Shown piece after piece: positions 34,269 to 43,545 of a stretch of DNA of 64,000 nt. The first letter of the stretch is position 1, and every line of letters begins with the position of its first letter. A program made the position numbers and the translations under genes. The notes beneath the pieces were generated by a model. That model saw only the letters and a list, made by a program, of their open reading frames with translations. It searched no databases and was not told the DNA's origin. This DNA comes from Bacillus_AB infantis_B (GTDB taxonomy: Bacteria > Bacillota > Bacilli > Bacillales > Cytobacillaceae), in the NCBI RefSeq assembly GCF_008180445.1, contig NZ_VTER01000003.1, forward strand, positions 496,001 to 560,000, read 5' to 3'.

Positions 34269-34440
34269 AGTAATACCTCTGATGACCATTGCCTCCATTT
34301 TTCTACATATTTACAGATATATCTTTTATCGTCAGCAACCTGCCCATTTTTACAAAAATAGCAAAATATGCTTAAAAAGTTCTGCACATCCATTTTATAC
34401 TAGAAATTACCATTCTGGAAGGTTTTTTGGTGACATTTCG

Positions 34441-34460
34441 GGTGACAGGCACCTATACCA
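34441..34460. repeat. Dispersed GGTGACAGGCACC repeat, CTATACCA type
   Basis: GGTGACAGGCACCTATACCA. A partial copy (GGTGACATTTCG) sits 12 bp upstream. It lies in the 34269-34636 gap, upstream of the SLH-DUF4855 gene; no separate promoter is clear there. Confidence 0.7.
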
Positions 34461-34571
34461 GTACAACGCTCTCTCGGTCCAATCCCTGTAGAACCCACTC
34501 CTGACAGTTGCTGATTTAAAGGCATCTTTCAAATAAAAAAACGGAAAATGTTTTATTTTTTCCGTCCAAAT

Positions 34572-34641
34572 GGTGACAGGCACCTATACCACTTTTTTCA
34601 AAAATTGAAATTTCGACAAAATTCGAGAGGTACCTGTCACC
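34572..34641. repeat. Inverted pair of GGTGACAGG repeats
   Basis: GGTGACAGGCACCTATACCA at the left end and the inverted copy GAGAGGTACCTGTCACC at the right end, with TTTCGACAAAATTC between. The right arm supplies the stop codon of the adjacent membrane-protein gene. Confidence 0.75.
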
Positions 34642-35491
34642 TGTACAACCACTCCACTCGAATCAATCGGGTTAGGATAAAAAGGAGAGAAGCTAGTATT
34701 ACGGCTCCCCAAATGACGGCGGGGGATAGAATAAATAAGGGCAGGCTGAACAATAAGGCCACGATTAAACTTATATTGATGGATTGTTTCGGGTCTGCTC
34801 CTTTTCGGATAAGCAAGCTGCAGACAAAACTTGGAACTCCTATAAGATATAAGGGAATGTAGATAATTTCTGCACCTTTAAAACAGGATAATATAATTAT
34901 GGCAATGATGAAACCTGCTAGTGAAGAACTGCCGCTTCCTGCTTCAACGCTCCCTATTAACATAGCAATAATGCAGGCTAAAAGCAGTACACCCATAGCT
35001 GCTGAAGGGTTATCCCCCTTAATGGCAGAAAGGCAGGTAAGAACCGCCAGAACCAGCGCTGACAACGGAAGGACTAAAGCATTGGATTGTCCGGGATAGT
35101 GAACACTATTAGTCAATGATAGAAGGAACAGCAATGTTAAAGGAATTGATAAAGCATAAAAGTTAACCACACCGCCCAAATATGTATTTATGAAGCTGAT
35201 TTCCACTCTTCCCCAGTAAATAACAATAAGGGCAGCTATCATCTGTGCCGACAGCATCCACCAAACGGATAACCTTTTCATATCAAATCGCCATCCGGCT
35301 ATGACTACAATGGCTCCCCCAATCAATATTTGGAAAGTGTTGTAAAATTCTCCTTTGACCAGTAACATGCCTATGGCAAACGGAATAAAAACTGCAATAC
35401 CTTCAATCTTAGAATTATTACCTTTTCTTCTTATAATCAGGCCTAAAAGAATAGTACAGATAAAACACACTAATGCTGCCAAAGTCAGCAT
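34637..35491 (-). CDS. Polytopic membrane protein, distant MraY/TagO-like
   Basis: 284 residues from the ATG at 35491, preceded by AAAGGTGGGG; an earlier in-frame ATG would add 19 residues with no RBS. About nine hydrophobic segments. The pattern recalls the polyprenyl-phosphate glycosyl-1-phosphate transferase family (a central LTN.. segment where TagO/MraY have a Mg-binding NxxN/DGLDG region), but the Asp residues expected at the active site are missing. If related, it is inactive or diverged. The gene is flanked on both sides by inverted-repeat elements, and its TGA stop lies inside one of them, so the native C-terminus may have been replaced. Membrane location is firm; family is weak. Confidence 0.6.
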   Translation of the reverse strand: MLTLAALVCFICTILLGLIIRRKGNNSKIEGIAVFIPFAIGMLLVKGEFYNTFQILIGGAIVVIAGWRFDMKRLSVWWMLSAQMIAALIVIYWGRVEISFINTYLGGVVNFYALSIPLTLLFLLSLTNSVHYPGQSNALVLPLSALVLAVLTCLSAIKGDNPSAAMGVLLLACIIAMLIGSVEAGSGSSSLAGFIIAIIILSCFKGAEIIYIPLYLIGVPSFVCSLLIRKGADPKQSINISLIVALLFSLPLFILSPAVIWGAVILASLLFILTRLIRVEWLYR

Positions 35492-35562
35492 AAATCCCCC
35501 ACCTTTAATCAGAATCGATCTGGACTGCTTCCAATTAAAATATACCACAATTTTACAAAAGG

Positions 35563-35665
35563 GGTGACAGGCACCTATACCACTTCTATACCAGCTTTAA
35601 TTAAAACAATCATAGAGGAGTTGTTTTACATTTAAACACGGCAGGGAGCAAGTTACCTGTCACCC
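35563..35665. repeat. Inverted pair of GGTGACAGG repeats upstream of the membrane-protein gene
   Basis: GGTGACAGGCACCTATACCACTTCTATACC on the left, GTTACCTGTCACCC on the right, about 75 bp apart. With the pair at 34572 it brackets gene 34637-35491. Confidence 0.65.
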
Positions 35666-35680
35666 ACATAAAAGCACCAA

Positions 35681-35714
35681 TAACAAAAGGCAGTGCCGCA
35701 GCTCTGCCTTTTGT
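35681..35714 (-). terminator. Terminator of the sucrose/alpha-glucoside operon
   Basis: ACAAAAGGCAG/CTGCCTTTTGT stem; minus-strand tail TTTTGTTATTGG. Directly after the sucrose phosphorylase stop. Confidence 0.8.
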
Positions 35715-35734
35715 TCGTAGTACCAGGTTTAGTA

Positions 35735-37204
35735 TTAAACGATATACTCAGCCATTTCCCCGCTCTCACCCACATACTCAATAGTACTCTTGTTCGTTTC
35801 CAGATCAATGAACAATGTGCAGTGTTTGCTGCCATTTCGCCAGGAGAGGCGAATTTCGCTGTCCGGTGAGTCGAGGACTTTGAATTCGCCGCTAAATGCT
35901 TCATAATCATTGCGGAAGCGGATGAGCTTGAGGAGCCTCTGGACAACTGGCTTTTCCAGGGATTCTTCAATTTCGCCAAGAGTGAAGTTATGGCGGTTGA
36001 TTTCGCGCCCTTCGCCGGTGCGTGCTACATTTTCCACATCATTCTCACCGGCAAGCAGCCCGACATAATAGACCTGCGGGACGCCCGGCGTGAAGAATTG
36101 AATGGCTCTTGCAGCAAGATAAGCATCATCGTCGCTGTTCAGGACGGAATAGTACGAGCAGCGGATCTGGTGGACATCAAACCCGTCCTCTGCCTTATGT
36201 TCGTCAGAAAGGATCAGGCTCAGGTTGGATCCTCTTTCAAGGCAAACATCCACAATGTCTTTCGCTTCCTTTGTATCAATCAGGCCGTCAAGATCCGGCT
36301 TGACCGGGATGCCGTCATGGCAGTCGAGCATGGTGAACTGCTTGTGCGGGCGGTTCTTCAGGTAGTCAGCCAGGTTTTTGCTTGATTTGTTGATCAGGGT
36401 TTCGAGGACACGGTATGGCAGGATAAAGTCATAGATCCAGAAGCCGTGTTCCGCTAGCTTGTGCTGGATGGAATAATGGGAATGAACCTCCGGCAGAAGC
36501 TCGATGCCCAGGGAATTCGCCAGCTCCATGATCCAGTCAAGGAACTCGTAAATTTCCGGTTCGACGAAGAAGGAGCTGGTGCCCAGCTTTTTCACCACAT
36601 AGCCGACCGCATCAAGGCGGACAATTTTGACGTTCTGCTCTTTGAAATTAGTGAAGAAATCGGTTAATAATTGCCTGACCTGCTCTGATTTGATATCAAG
36701 GTCAATCTGCTCAGAAGGGTCTGTTTTGCCAAAAGTGGTCCATACTGTTTCCTGTTCGCCTGTTTCTTCTATTGTGAAGGTTGAATATGGGAGCGGCCTC
36801 CGCAGGAACATTTTATCAATATCCTCTTGTACAGGCTGTCCGTCTTCCCAAAGCTTGTCAAGGGTGATGAACAGATCTGCATACTTGGACTGTCGGCCTT
36901 TTGCCAAAAAGTCCTGGAAGTACTCGGATTTCTGTGAGATATGGTTGACCATCAGATCGACAAGGACATCGAAGTTTTCGCCGATCTTCCGGATATCTTC
37001 CCATCCGCCGAATTCCGGGTCGATTTCAAGATAGGTAAGCGGGGCAAATCCCCTGTCGCCTGAGGATGGAAAAGGAGGGAGGATATGCACGCCGCCTTTG
37101 AAGATATCAGCAAATTGTTCTGCCAGGACTTTATTGAGCGTTTTCAGATCTCCGCCGAGGGAGTCTGGATATGTGATAAGCTGTACTTGATTTTTAACTG
37201 CCAT
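35735..37204 (-). CDS. gtfA: Sucrose phosphorylase (GH13)
   Basis: 489 residues, the usual length. It converts sucrose and phosphate to glucose 1-phosphate and fructose, saving one ATP over hydrolysis. Catalytic motifs: nucleophile Asp in RLDAVGY, acid/base Glu in LLPEVHSHY, transition-state Asp in DCHDGIPV. The conserved TPGVPQVYYVGLLAGEND segment, typical of sucrose phosphorylases, is present. It lies 12 bp after a PfkB fructokinase, which would phosphorylate the released fructose. GH13 subfamily 18 also contains glucosylglycerate and sucrose-6-phosphate phosphorylases; the fructokinase partner favours sucrose. No signal peptide, so it is cytoplasmic. Confidence 0.9.
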   Translation of the reverse strand: MAVKNQVQLITYPDSLGGDLKTLNKVLAEQFADIFKGGVHILPPFPSSGDRGFAPLTYLEIDPEFGGWEDIRKIGENFDVLVDLMVNHISQKSEYFQDFLAKGRQSKYADLFITLDKLWEDGQPVQEDIDKMFLRRPLPYSTFTIEETGEQETVWTTFGKTDPSEQIDLDIKSEQVRQLLTDFFTNFKEQNVKIVRLDAVGYVVKKLGTSSFFVEPEIYEFLDWIMELANSLGIELLPEVHSHYSIQHKLAEHGFWIYDFILPYRVLETLINKSSKNLADYLKNRPHKQFTMLDCHDGIPVKPDLDGLIDTKEAKDIVDVCLERGSNLSLILSDEHKAEDGFDVHQIRCSYYSVLNSDDDAYLAARAIQFFTPGVPQVYYVGLLAGENDVENVARTGEGREINRHNFTLGEIEESLEKPVVQRLLKLIRFRNDYEAFSGEFKVLDSPDSEIRLSWRNGSKHCTLFIDLETNKSTIEYVGESGEMAEYIV

Positions 37205-37216
37205 TTCTAAAACCTC

Positions 37217-38173
37217 CTACAGTCCGTACAATTCTTTTAGTTGTTCCAGCGGGGGCATGCTGCAGACCGCGCCAGTGAACTTTAATTTATAGGCGCTTGC
37301 TGCTGAACCCAGCTCCAGGGCTTCCTTTATTGAAAAGCCTTTTACCAGTGCCGTATAAAAACCTGACCAGAATGCATCCCCTGCACCGGTCGTGTCGATC
37401 ACATCAGTTGCCAGCGGCTTGATGGGAAAAGTTACCTTGCCATTGGATACAATTGCGCCATCCTTGCCGATCGTCAGGATGACAAGCTTTGCGCCAAGAT
37501 CAAGGAATTTGCGGATCTGATTTTCATGGGTGTCCTTCCCGAACAGCCGCTCCGCATCGTCCTCGGATGGCTTTACAATATCCACTTTCCCAATGATGGA
37601 CTTAACGTACTCAATCCCTTCGGCGCCTTTTTTCCAAACCATGTGATGATAATTCGGATCCAGACAGACCAGGATATTCTGGCTCCGCGCCTTCTCAATG
37701 ACTTTTTCAATCGTATGGCATGCCGGGGCCATGGAAAGCGGCCAGCAGGAAAAATGGACGATGTTTGAATCCAGCACAGCCTTTTCAAGCTCTTCCGTAT
37801 ATTGGAGCTGATAGTCTGCCCCGCGGTAAAAGATGGGATCTGGCGTCCCTTTGCTTTTTGCGACCACAACCATGCTGGTGGATGAATCCACGCGCTGAAC
37901 CAGTCCCGGGTCGATCCCTGCGTTGCGAAGATGGCTGATCAGGAACGTCCCCAGCCTGTCTTCCCCTACTGCAGACGCGACCAGCGAGCGGATGCCCAGT
38001 CTTTTCACATTCATGGCGATATTGGCCGGTGATCCGCCAAAATAGTTATGATACACTGCCGGCTCATCTGCCGGGCTGTATTCTTCCGAAATCATGTCGA
38101 TCAGGATTTCGCCTATGGTTAAAATATCGTTGCCTTTCGGCTGGAATTCAATTTTCTCATCTAATTTAAGCAT
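37217..38173 (-). CDS. PfkB-family fructokinase
   Basis: 318 residues from the ATG at 38173 (TGGAGG upstream). Ribokinase/PfkB fold: N-terminal GGSPANIA substrate/dimer motif and C-terminal DTTGAGDAFWSGF with the catalytic Asp and the anion hole. Soluble, ATP-dependent. Position between sucrose phosphorylase and a GH13 glucosidase indicates fructose to fructose 6-phosphate. Other PfkB substrates cannot be excluded from sequence alone. The protein is part of a minus-strand operon driven from about 43.5 kb; a 196-bp gap to the next gene upstream may hold an internal signal, but only a short repeat (ATCAGGCAGCC twice) is visible. Confidence 0.85.
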   Translation of the reverse strand: MLKLDEKIEFQPKGNDILTIGEILIDMISEEYSPADEPAVYHNYFGGSPANIAMNVKRLGIRSLVASAVGEDRLGTFLISHLRNAGIDPGLVQRVDSSTSMVVVAKSKGTPDPIFYRGADYQLQYTEELEKAVLDSNIVHFSCWPLSMAPACHTIEKVIEKARSQNILVCLDPNYHHMVWKKGAEGIEYVKSIIGKVDIVKPSEDDAERLFGKDTHENQIRKFLDLGAKLVILTIGKDGAIVSNGKVTFPIKPLATDVIDTTGAGDAFWSGFYTALVKGFSIKEALELGSAASAYKLKFTGAVCSMPPLEQLKELYGL

Positions 38174-38369
38174 CGTAATCCTCCATTGCTGTACTTGCTG
38201 CATCTGATATTAAGGGAAAATCTTTCTGCTCCTTTTTCAAGCGGACAGTCCAATGCTATCAGGCAGCCTGTACCGCTCTATACCATCAGGCAGCCTCCGT
38301 GACTCTACCTTCTGCAGGAGAAAAACTTTTACAAAAAATGAGTGCAAAAAGAAATCTGCTGCCCTATTC

Positions 38370-40040
38370 TTACTTTAGTAAATACACCCTTGTTTCATAA
38401 GGCTTTAATGTGAATTCCTTTTCCAGCTTCATTTCAGAAACATCATAGTTATTTAAAACCAGTTCACTTGAAGCGCAGCTGATTGCCGCCGGAAGCTCCA
38501 TTTGTTCAGGCTGGTCATGGAAATTGCAGATTACAAGGGCCTTGTCGCTTCCCATTGTCCTGGTATAGACAAAAAGTTTCCCATGGTCAGGAAGGATAAG
38601 CTCGTACTCCCCATATACAAAGACTGGATTTTCTTTGCGGAGGGCGATCAGCTTTTTATAAAAATGGAGAATCGAATCTTCATCCTTCAGCTGGGTTTCA
38701 ACATTGATGGTACGGTAGTTCGGGTTGAGGCCCAGCCACGTTTTGTTTCCTTCCGTGAAGCCGGCCATATGCGAGGCATCCCACTGCATCGGAGTCCGTG
38801 AATTGTCGCGGCCCTGTTTCCAGACGACCTCCATTATTTCATCATGCGGCACGCCTTTTGCGGCTTCCACTTTGTAATAGTTCACCATTCCAACGTCGTT
38901 ATAATCTTCAATGGCAGGGAACTTCACATTGGTCATCCCGATTTCCTGGCCCTGGTAAATGAACGGCGTGCCCTTCATCAGGAAGTAAAGCGCCCCAAGC
39001 ATTTTTGCGCTCTCTTTCCAGTACTGCTGGTCATTGCCCCAGGATGAAACGCGGCGCGGCTGGTCATGATTCTCGATGAATAAAGCATTCCAGCCTCTGC
39101 CTTCAAGGCCTTCCTGCCATTTGGTCAAAGCTTTTTTGAGGGCCCTGACATCCACGGTATCTTTCGTATCCTTGTCCCACAGGTCAAGGAATTCAAATTG
39201 GAAAATCATATTAAAATAGCCATTTTCCTCGCCGACCCACTTGTCAGCATCCGGAATGCCCACTCCATTCGCTTCACCAACGGTCATGACATCATAATTG
39301 CGGATCGTCTTATCAGCAAATTCTGTCAGGAAATCATCAATCCCGGGGAAATTCATCATCTTCGGAAAAGATGGGACCACATCCAGATTGTCCGGATTAG
39401 GCATATCAGGGAAACCAGGCTCTTTTTTAATATGAGAGATGGCATCGATCCTGAATCCATCAATCCCTTTTTCAAGCCACCAGTTGACCATTTCATAGAG
39501 AGCTTCCCTGACCTCCGGATTTTCCCAGTTCAGATCCGGCTGGCGTTCAGAGAATATATGCATGAAATATTGCTCTGTTTCTTCATCATATTTCCACGCC
39601 GGCCCGCTGAAGATGGATTCCCAGTTATTCGGCTCCTTGCCATCCTTGCCGTCACGCCAGATATACCAGTCCCTTTTTGGGTGATCTTTTGAAGAGCTGG
39701 ACTCTAAAAACCATGGATGCTCATCACTCGTATGATTGATCACCAGGTCCAGGATCAATTTCATCCCGCGCTTATGGACTTCTTCAAGCAGAAGATTGAA
39801 ATCTTCCATCGTACCGAATTCATCCATAATATCCTGGTAATCAGAAATATCGTAGCCATTATCATCATTAGGCGACTTATACATCGGGCAGATCCAGATC
39901 ACATCAATTCCCAGGTCTTTAAGGTAATCAAGCTTTGTCACGATTCCTTTTAAATCCCCGATGCCATCTCCGTTGCTGTCCATAAAGCTCCGCGGGTAAA
40001 TTTGATAAGCTACTGCTTCTTTCCACCATGCTTTTTTCAT
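38370..40040 (-). CDS. malL: GH13 alpha-glucosidase (oligo-1,6-glucosidase/sucrase type)
   Basis: 556 residues from the ATG at 40040 (AAAGGA 10 nt upstream; an in-frame ATG 30 nt upstream lacks an RBS). GH13 TIM barrel with DLVINHTSDEH, nucleophile Asp in GFRIDAISH, acid/base Glu in VGEANG, and Asp in ENHDQPR. It matches MalL-type enzymes that hydrolyse isomaltose, sucrose and related alpha-glucosides, yielding glucose plus the other sugar. It belongs to the operon with an ABC importer and a sucrose phosphorylase, so two routes for sucrose-like substrates coexist: hydrolysis and phosphorolysis. Cytoplasmic. The exact linkage specificity is not determined. Confidence 0.9.
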   Translation of the reverse strand: MKKAWWKEAVAYQIYPRSFMDSNGDGIGDLKGIVTKLDYLKDLGIDVIWICPMYKSPNDDNGYDISDYQDIMDEFGTMEDFNLLLEEVHKRGMKLILDLVINHTSDEHPWFLESSSSKDHPKRDWYIWRDGKDGKEPNNWESIFSGPAWKYDEETEQYFMHIFSERQPDLNWENPEVREALYEMVNWWLEKGIDGFRIDAISHIKKEPGFPDMPNPDNLDVVPSFPKMMNFPGIDDFLTEFADKTIRNYDVMTVGEANGVGIPDADKWVGEENGYFNMIFQFEFLDLWDKDTKDTVDVRALKKALTKWQEGLEGRGWNALFIENHDQPRRVSSWGNDQQYWKESAKMLGALYFLMKGTPFIYQGQEIGMTNVKFPAIEDYNDVGMVNYYKVEAAKGVPHDEIMEVVWKQGRDNSRTPMQWDASHMAGFTEGNKTWLGLNPNYRTINVETQLKDEDSILHFYKKLIALRKENPVFVYGEYELILPDHGKLFVYTRTMGSDKALVICNFHDQPEQMELPAAISCASSELVLNNYDVSEMKLEKEFTLKPYETRVYLLK

Positions 40041-40307
40041 CTCGGTGCAGTCCTTTCGTTGTGCATGCATTTTTTCCGGCTGGTTTCTGCCTGGTTTGGG
40101 TGTGAAATCAGTGTGAATGGCGTTTTTTTGAAAAATACTTTCCGGTATTGCCGCCTGGTCACGCTGATTCAGCCCACTTTTGCAGATATTCTGCCTGGTT
40201 TTCTATTTTTTCTCCCTAAATTTGCGGGGATTCTCCCCAAAATCCGGGATAATCATTCCATCTTACATTTACTTCCAAATCAGAAACTCACTTAGCCGGA
40301 CTCCAGC

Positions 40308-41144
40308 CTATTTAATAGACCCCTGCATCACGCCATTAATAATCGCACGCTGTCCGATCATGTACATGATCAGAATCGGGATGACGGTCAATAGAATCGC
40401 CGGGATCAGCAGTTCCCAGTTATTCATATATGTGCCGTTGAAGACTTTCATCTGGACCGGCATGGTATACACTGATTCATTGTTCAGCACAAGTGAAGGC
40501 AGCAGGTAATCATTCCAGATCCATAGCACGTTCAAAATCGAAATCGTAACTGCGATAGGCTTCAGCATCGGCAGGACGATCAGGAAGAAGATCTGCAGGG
40601 AATTGCAGCCGTCGATTCTTGCTGCTTCCTCCACTTCTATCGGGATCGATTTTATAAAGCCATGGAACATGAATACAGAAAGTGCGCTGCCGAACCCAAG
40701 GTAGAAAATGATCAATAACGGAATAGGAATCACGTCGATCAGCTGCAGTTTCGCCCCATAGATATAAATCAGCGGGATCATGAGCGACTGGAACGGGATT
40801 ACCATTGATGCGACCAGCACAGTGAAAAAGAATTTATTGAATTTGGACGGCCGTCTCACCAGATGGTAAGCTGCCATGGCCGAGAAAAAGACAATGAACA
40901 GAGTGCTCAGGGTGGTAACGATGAATGAGTTCCTGAAGGTGACACCAAAGTTCATCATATTGATTACATCAGCAAAATGGGCGAAATTCCAGTTTTCCGG
41001 AAGAGCAAATGGACTGGTCAGGATTTCCCCATTGGTTTTGAATGAGTTGATGACAAGAAGCACAAAAGGAAAAATAAAGCTGACTAAAGCAATGATTGCC
41101 AGCAGGTAGAGAAGGGTGCTTGAGACAATTTTTCGCCTGGCCAT
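40308..41144 (-). CDS. ABC sugar importer permease, MsmG/MalG type
   Basis: 278 residues, six membrane segments, with the conserved EAA loop that docks on the ATPase (VEEAARIDGCNSLQIFFLIVLP). Partner of the permease at 41144 and the binding protein at 42089; stop/start overlap by one base, so translation is coupled. No ATPase gene lies in this locus; a shared MsmX/MsmK-type ATPase elsewhere is expected, as is usual in Bacillus. The 40041-40307 gap to the glucosidase gene shows no clear feature. Confidence 0.92.
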   Translation of the reverse strand: MARRKIVSSTLLYLLAIIALVSFIFPFVLLVINSFKTNGEILTSPFALPENWNFAHFADVINMMNFGVTFRNSFIVTTLSTLFIVFFSAMAAYHLVRRPSKFNKFFFTVLVASMVIPFQSLMIPLIYIYGAKLQLIDVIPIPLLIIFYLGFGSALSVFMFHGFIKSIPIEVEEAARIDGCNSLQIFFLIVLPMLKPIAVTISILNVLWIWNDYLLPSLVLNNESVYTMPVQMKVFNGTYMNNWELLIPAILLTVIPILIMYMIGQRAIINGVMQGSIK

Positions 41145-42004
41145 TATGCTTCGACCTCCATTTTCTTGCTGGTATACACTTGAAAACCGGTTACAGCGGC
41201 TACAATCACAAACAGGATAATGGCCTCAGCCTGTCCTGTTCCATAGTTTGATTCAATAAAGGCTTTATTGACAACATGCATGGAGACCATTTTCGTGCTG
41301 CCAAAAGGGCCGCCATTTGTGAGGGCAAAATTCAAGTCATACACCATGAATGCATTTTTTAAAGAAAGAAACCCGGTCACTACGAATGAAGGAACCATTA
41401 AAGGCAACGTAACATTCAGGAGCCTTCTGAACGGGCCCGCCCCATCGATTTTGGCTGCTTCAATCAGTTCTCGCGGAACACTGATCAATCCGGCAATGAA
41501 AATGATCATCATATAGCCGGCTGTCTGCCAGATGGTTACGATGACAAGCGACCAGAAAGCCATGGTCGGATCCCCGAGCCAGCCAAGCTTGGTGCCGAGC
41601 GCGGGAAGCGACTGGACAAAGATGAACTGCCAGATATAACCGAGCACAAGGCCGCCGATCAGGTTAGGCGTAAAATAAGCGGTCCTTAATGAGTTTTGGA
41701 TTTTCAGGCCGGATGTAACCAGGTACGCCAGGCCAAAGCCGAACAAGTTGACAAAAAACACGGTTGCCACGACAAACTTAAGTGTCAGCCAAAGCGATTT
41801 CCAAAATTCCGTATCTTGTACAGCTTCCAGATAATTCGCCATGCCTGCAAACACCACCGGATCAGCCGGAGTCTGCATCGTATTAAAAGTGAGGAAAAGG
41901 CCGTATCCAAATGGGACCAGTACGGTGATACAGAAAAAAAGGAAAACAGGGCCCAGGAATAAAAGCGAATTGCCGATATCACCTATTTTTTTATTTTTCT
42001 TCAT
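41144..42004 (-). CDS. ABC sugar importer permease, MsmF/MalF type
   Basis: 286 residues with six membrane segments and an EAA motif (PRELIEAAKIDGAGPFRRLLNVTLP). It pairs with the MalG-type permease to form the channel for the sugar delivered by the lipoprotein encoded upstream. A terminator lies between the binding-protein gene and this gene, so the permeases are probably made in smaller amounts than the binding protein. Confidence 0.92.
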   Translation of the reverse strand: MKKNKKIGDIGNSLLFLGPVFLFFCITVLVPFGYGLFLTFNTMQTPADPVVFAGMANYLEAVQDTEFWKSLWLTLKFVVATVFFVNLFGFGLAYLVTSGLKIQNSLRTAYFTPNLIGGLVLGYIWQFIFVQSLPALGTKLGWLGDPTMAFWSLVIVTIWQTAGYMMIIFIAGLISVPRELIEAAKIDGAGPFRRLLNVTLPLMVPSFVVTGFLSLKNAFMVYDLNFALTNGGPFGSTKMVSMHVVNKAFIESNYGTGQAEAIILFVIVAAVTGFQVYTSKKMEVEA

Positions 42005-42028
42005 GCTTCCACATCCTGTCTGTTAGGT

Positions 42029-42070
42029 AAAAAAAGCAGGCAGGAAAAGGTGCTCTCCGCCTGCTTTTTG
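42029..42070 (-). terminator. Intra-operon terminator between binding protein and permeases
   Basis: AAAAGCAGGC/GCCTGCTTTT stem followed by seven T on the minus strand. Likely sets the high binding-protein to permease ratio seen in such operons. Confidence 0.8.
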
Positions 42071-42088
42071 TTTTCACTCTAGTCTGGA

Positions 42089-43405
42089 TTACTCTTGGTG
42101 AGTCTTATAATAGGTTTCAAATGCTTTTGCAAGGTCTTCTCTCTTGCTTTGATTTGCAATGTATTTCTGAACCTCAGGTCCAAGGATAGTAGTCCAATCC
42201 CCTGTGTTGATGTAGTTGGTGCTGAAAGGCATTGTCTTGCCGGCAGCAAGTGCATCACTGATGGCAATGCCTAGCGGGTTGGTTACTTTGTTCGGATTGT
42301 TTTTGAATGCTGAGATGATCTGAGATTTATTAACGATGAAGTCTTGACCTGCTTCATCGTATACAAGCCAGTTCAAGAATTCTTTCGCAGCGTCCTGTTC
42401 TTCTTTTGAAGCCTTCTTGTTGACTACAAATGCTTGTGTAGGACCGGCTGCAATCTTGTTGTTCAGCGGGTTATCTGCATTGTTGTCAACAGGGACAGGC
42501 ATGAATCCAAAGTTTGTGCCTTCAAGCGCCTTCAAAGAATCAAATGCCCAGTTTCCGTTGAAAAGCATCGCAGAATCGCCTTTTCCGACAGCTACGTGTG
42601 CTGCATCATAGTACTGGCCTGTTGGACGGGCGCCGAACATGTTGTAGTCCTCGGAAATCAGCATGTCCATTGTGTCATAATAGCCGTTCCACGCTTCATT
42701 CTTGTTATAATCGAATTTTCCGGCTTGCACTTCTCCCAGTGTTTCAGTTGGATCTTCGGTCTGGTTAAGGAATAATGAGCTGTAATGGTTGGAAACTGAC
42801 CATGCCTCTGTTTGGTAGGCTACTGGCTGCTTCACACCTGAAGCCTTAATTTTGTCCAAAAGATCTGCCAGCTTGTCGCGTGTGTTGATTGAGAATGGAT
42901 CAAAACCTTCGCCTGCTGCTTTTTCAACCACTGTCTGGTTGTAAACAAGGCCCATTCCTTCAAGTGCGAATGGGAAACCGATTACATTTCCTTCTTCGTC
43001 TTTAATAGCGTCGCTTGTTTCTTCGTTCCATTTTTCTTCTGATAAATCGATTCCTACATCTTTATATTTATGAGTGGCATCATAAGGAGAAAACATCGCC
43101 AGTGTAACCGTTTTCCCGGAAGCGGAAAGCTTATCATATACGTTCAATGCGTCTCCGACTGCGACTGATTCAACCTGTACATTGATGTCTTTATGATTGG
43201 CCATGAAATCCTTTGCGGCCTGCTTGAACTGGGCATCGATCTCACCTTTGCCGTTTGTCACAATAATGTTTACTTTCCCATCTTTTGAGCCTGTATCTCC
43301 TTCAGAAGAATTGCCTGAGCAGGCTGCTAGAGAAAAGGTTAATGCGGCTGCCATGCCCGCTGCTGCCGTCTTTTTGAACATTCCTGACTTCGAGAAATTG
43401 AACAT
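42089..43405 (-). CDS. Sugar-binding lipoprotein of the ABC importer, MsmE type
   Basis: 438 residues; lipobox FSLAACSGN at about residues 25-33 gives an outer-face lipid anchor. The rest is a typical family 1 extracellular solute-binding protein with aromatic-rich sugar-binding regions (MLFNGNWAFDSL, SNHYSSLFLN). It delivers sucrose or an alpha-glucoside to the downstream permeases. It is the first transported gene after a well-defined promoter (TTGTCA-17-TATAAT) and a cre site, and next to a LacI regulator gene. Confidence 0.92.
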   Translation of the reverse strand: MFNFSKSGMFKKTAAAGMAAALTFSLAACSGNSSEGDTGSKDGKVNIIVTNGKGEIDAQFKQAAKDFMANHKDINVQVESVAVGDALNVYDKLSASGKTVTLAMFSPYDATHKYKDVGIDLSEEKWNEETSDAIKDEEGNVIGFPFALEGMGLVYNQTVVEKAAGEGFDPFSINTRDKLADLLDKIKASGVKQPVAYQTEAWSVSNHYSSLFLNQTEDPTETLGEVQAGKFDYNKNEAWNGYYDTMDMLISEDYNMFGARPTGQYYDAAHVAVGKGDSAMLFNGNWAFDSLKALEGTNFGFMPVPVDNNADNPLNNKIAAGPTQAFVVNKKASKEEQDAAKEFLNWLVYDEAGQDFIVNKSQIISAFKNNPNKVTNPLGIAISDALAAGKTMPFSTNYINTGDWTTILGPEVQKYIANQSKREDLAKAFETYYKTHQE

Positions 43406-43451
43406 ATTTTTACTTCCCCTCTGTTTGAGAATAGTTTTAGCAGATAAGAGC

Positions 43452-43465
43452 TGTTAAGCGCTTCT
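43452..43465 (-). promoter_or_regulatory. cre-like CcpA site in the leader of the sugar operon
   Basis: Minus strand AGAAGCGCTTAACA fits the cre consensus (GAAAGCGCTTACA-type). It lies downstream of the promoter, where CcpA binding would block transcription when glucose is plentiful. Confidence 0.6.
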
Positions 43466-43477
43466 GCATGAATTTGT

Positions 43478-43489
43478 GAAAAGGTTTTC
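43478..43489. promoter_or_regulatory. Second, imperfect LacI-family half-palindrome
   Basis: GAAAAGGTTTTC, one base pair off the perfect site GAAAACGTTTTC at 43546, on the opposite side of the promoter. Confidence 0.5.
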
Positions 43490-43507
43490 CTGACTCTTAC
43501 ATTTACG

Positions 43508-43536
43508 ATTATATTAAGTATTTTTTATTTTGACAA
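43508..43536 (-). promoter_or_regulatory. Promoter of the sugar-import operon
   Basis: Minus-strand TTGTCA, exact 17-nt spacer, TATAAT; a strong sigma-A promoter about 100 nt upstream of the binding-protein ATG. Confidence 0.85.
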
Positions 43537-43545
43537 GCTTTTTTT

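Noticed and set aside
38221..38300. Short direct repeat ATCAGGCAGCC between kinase and glucosidase genes
   Set aside because: Only two 11-bp copies; too short to call an element.
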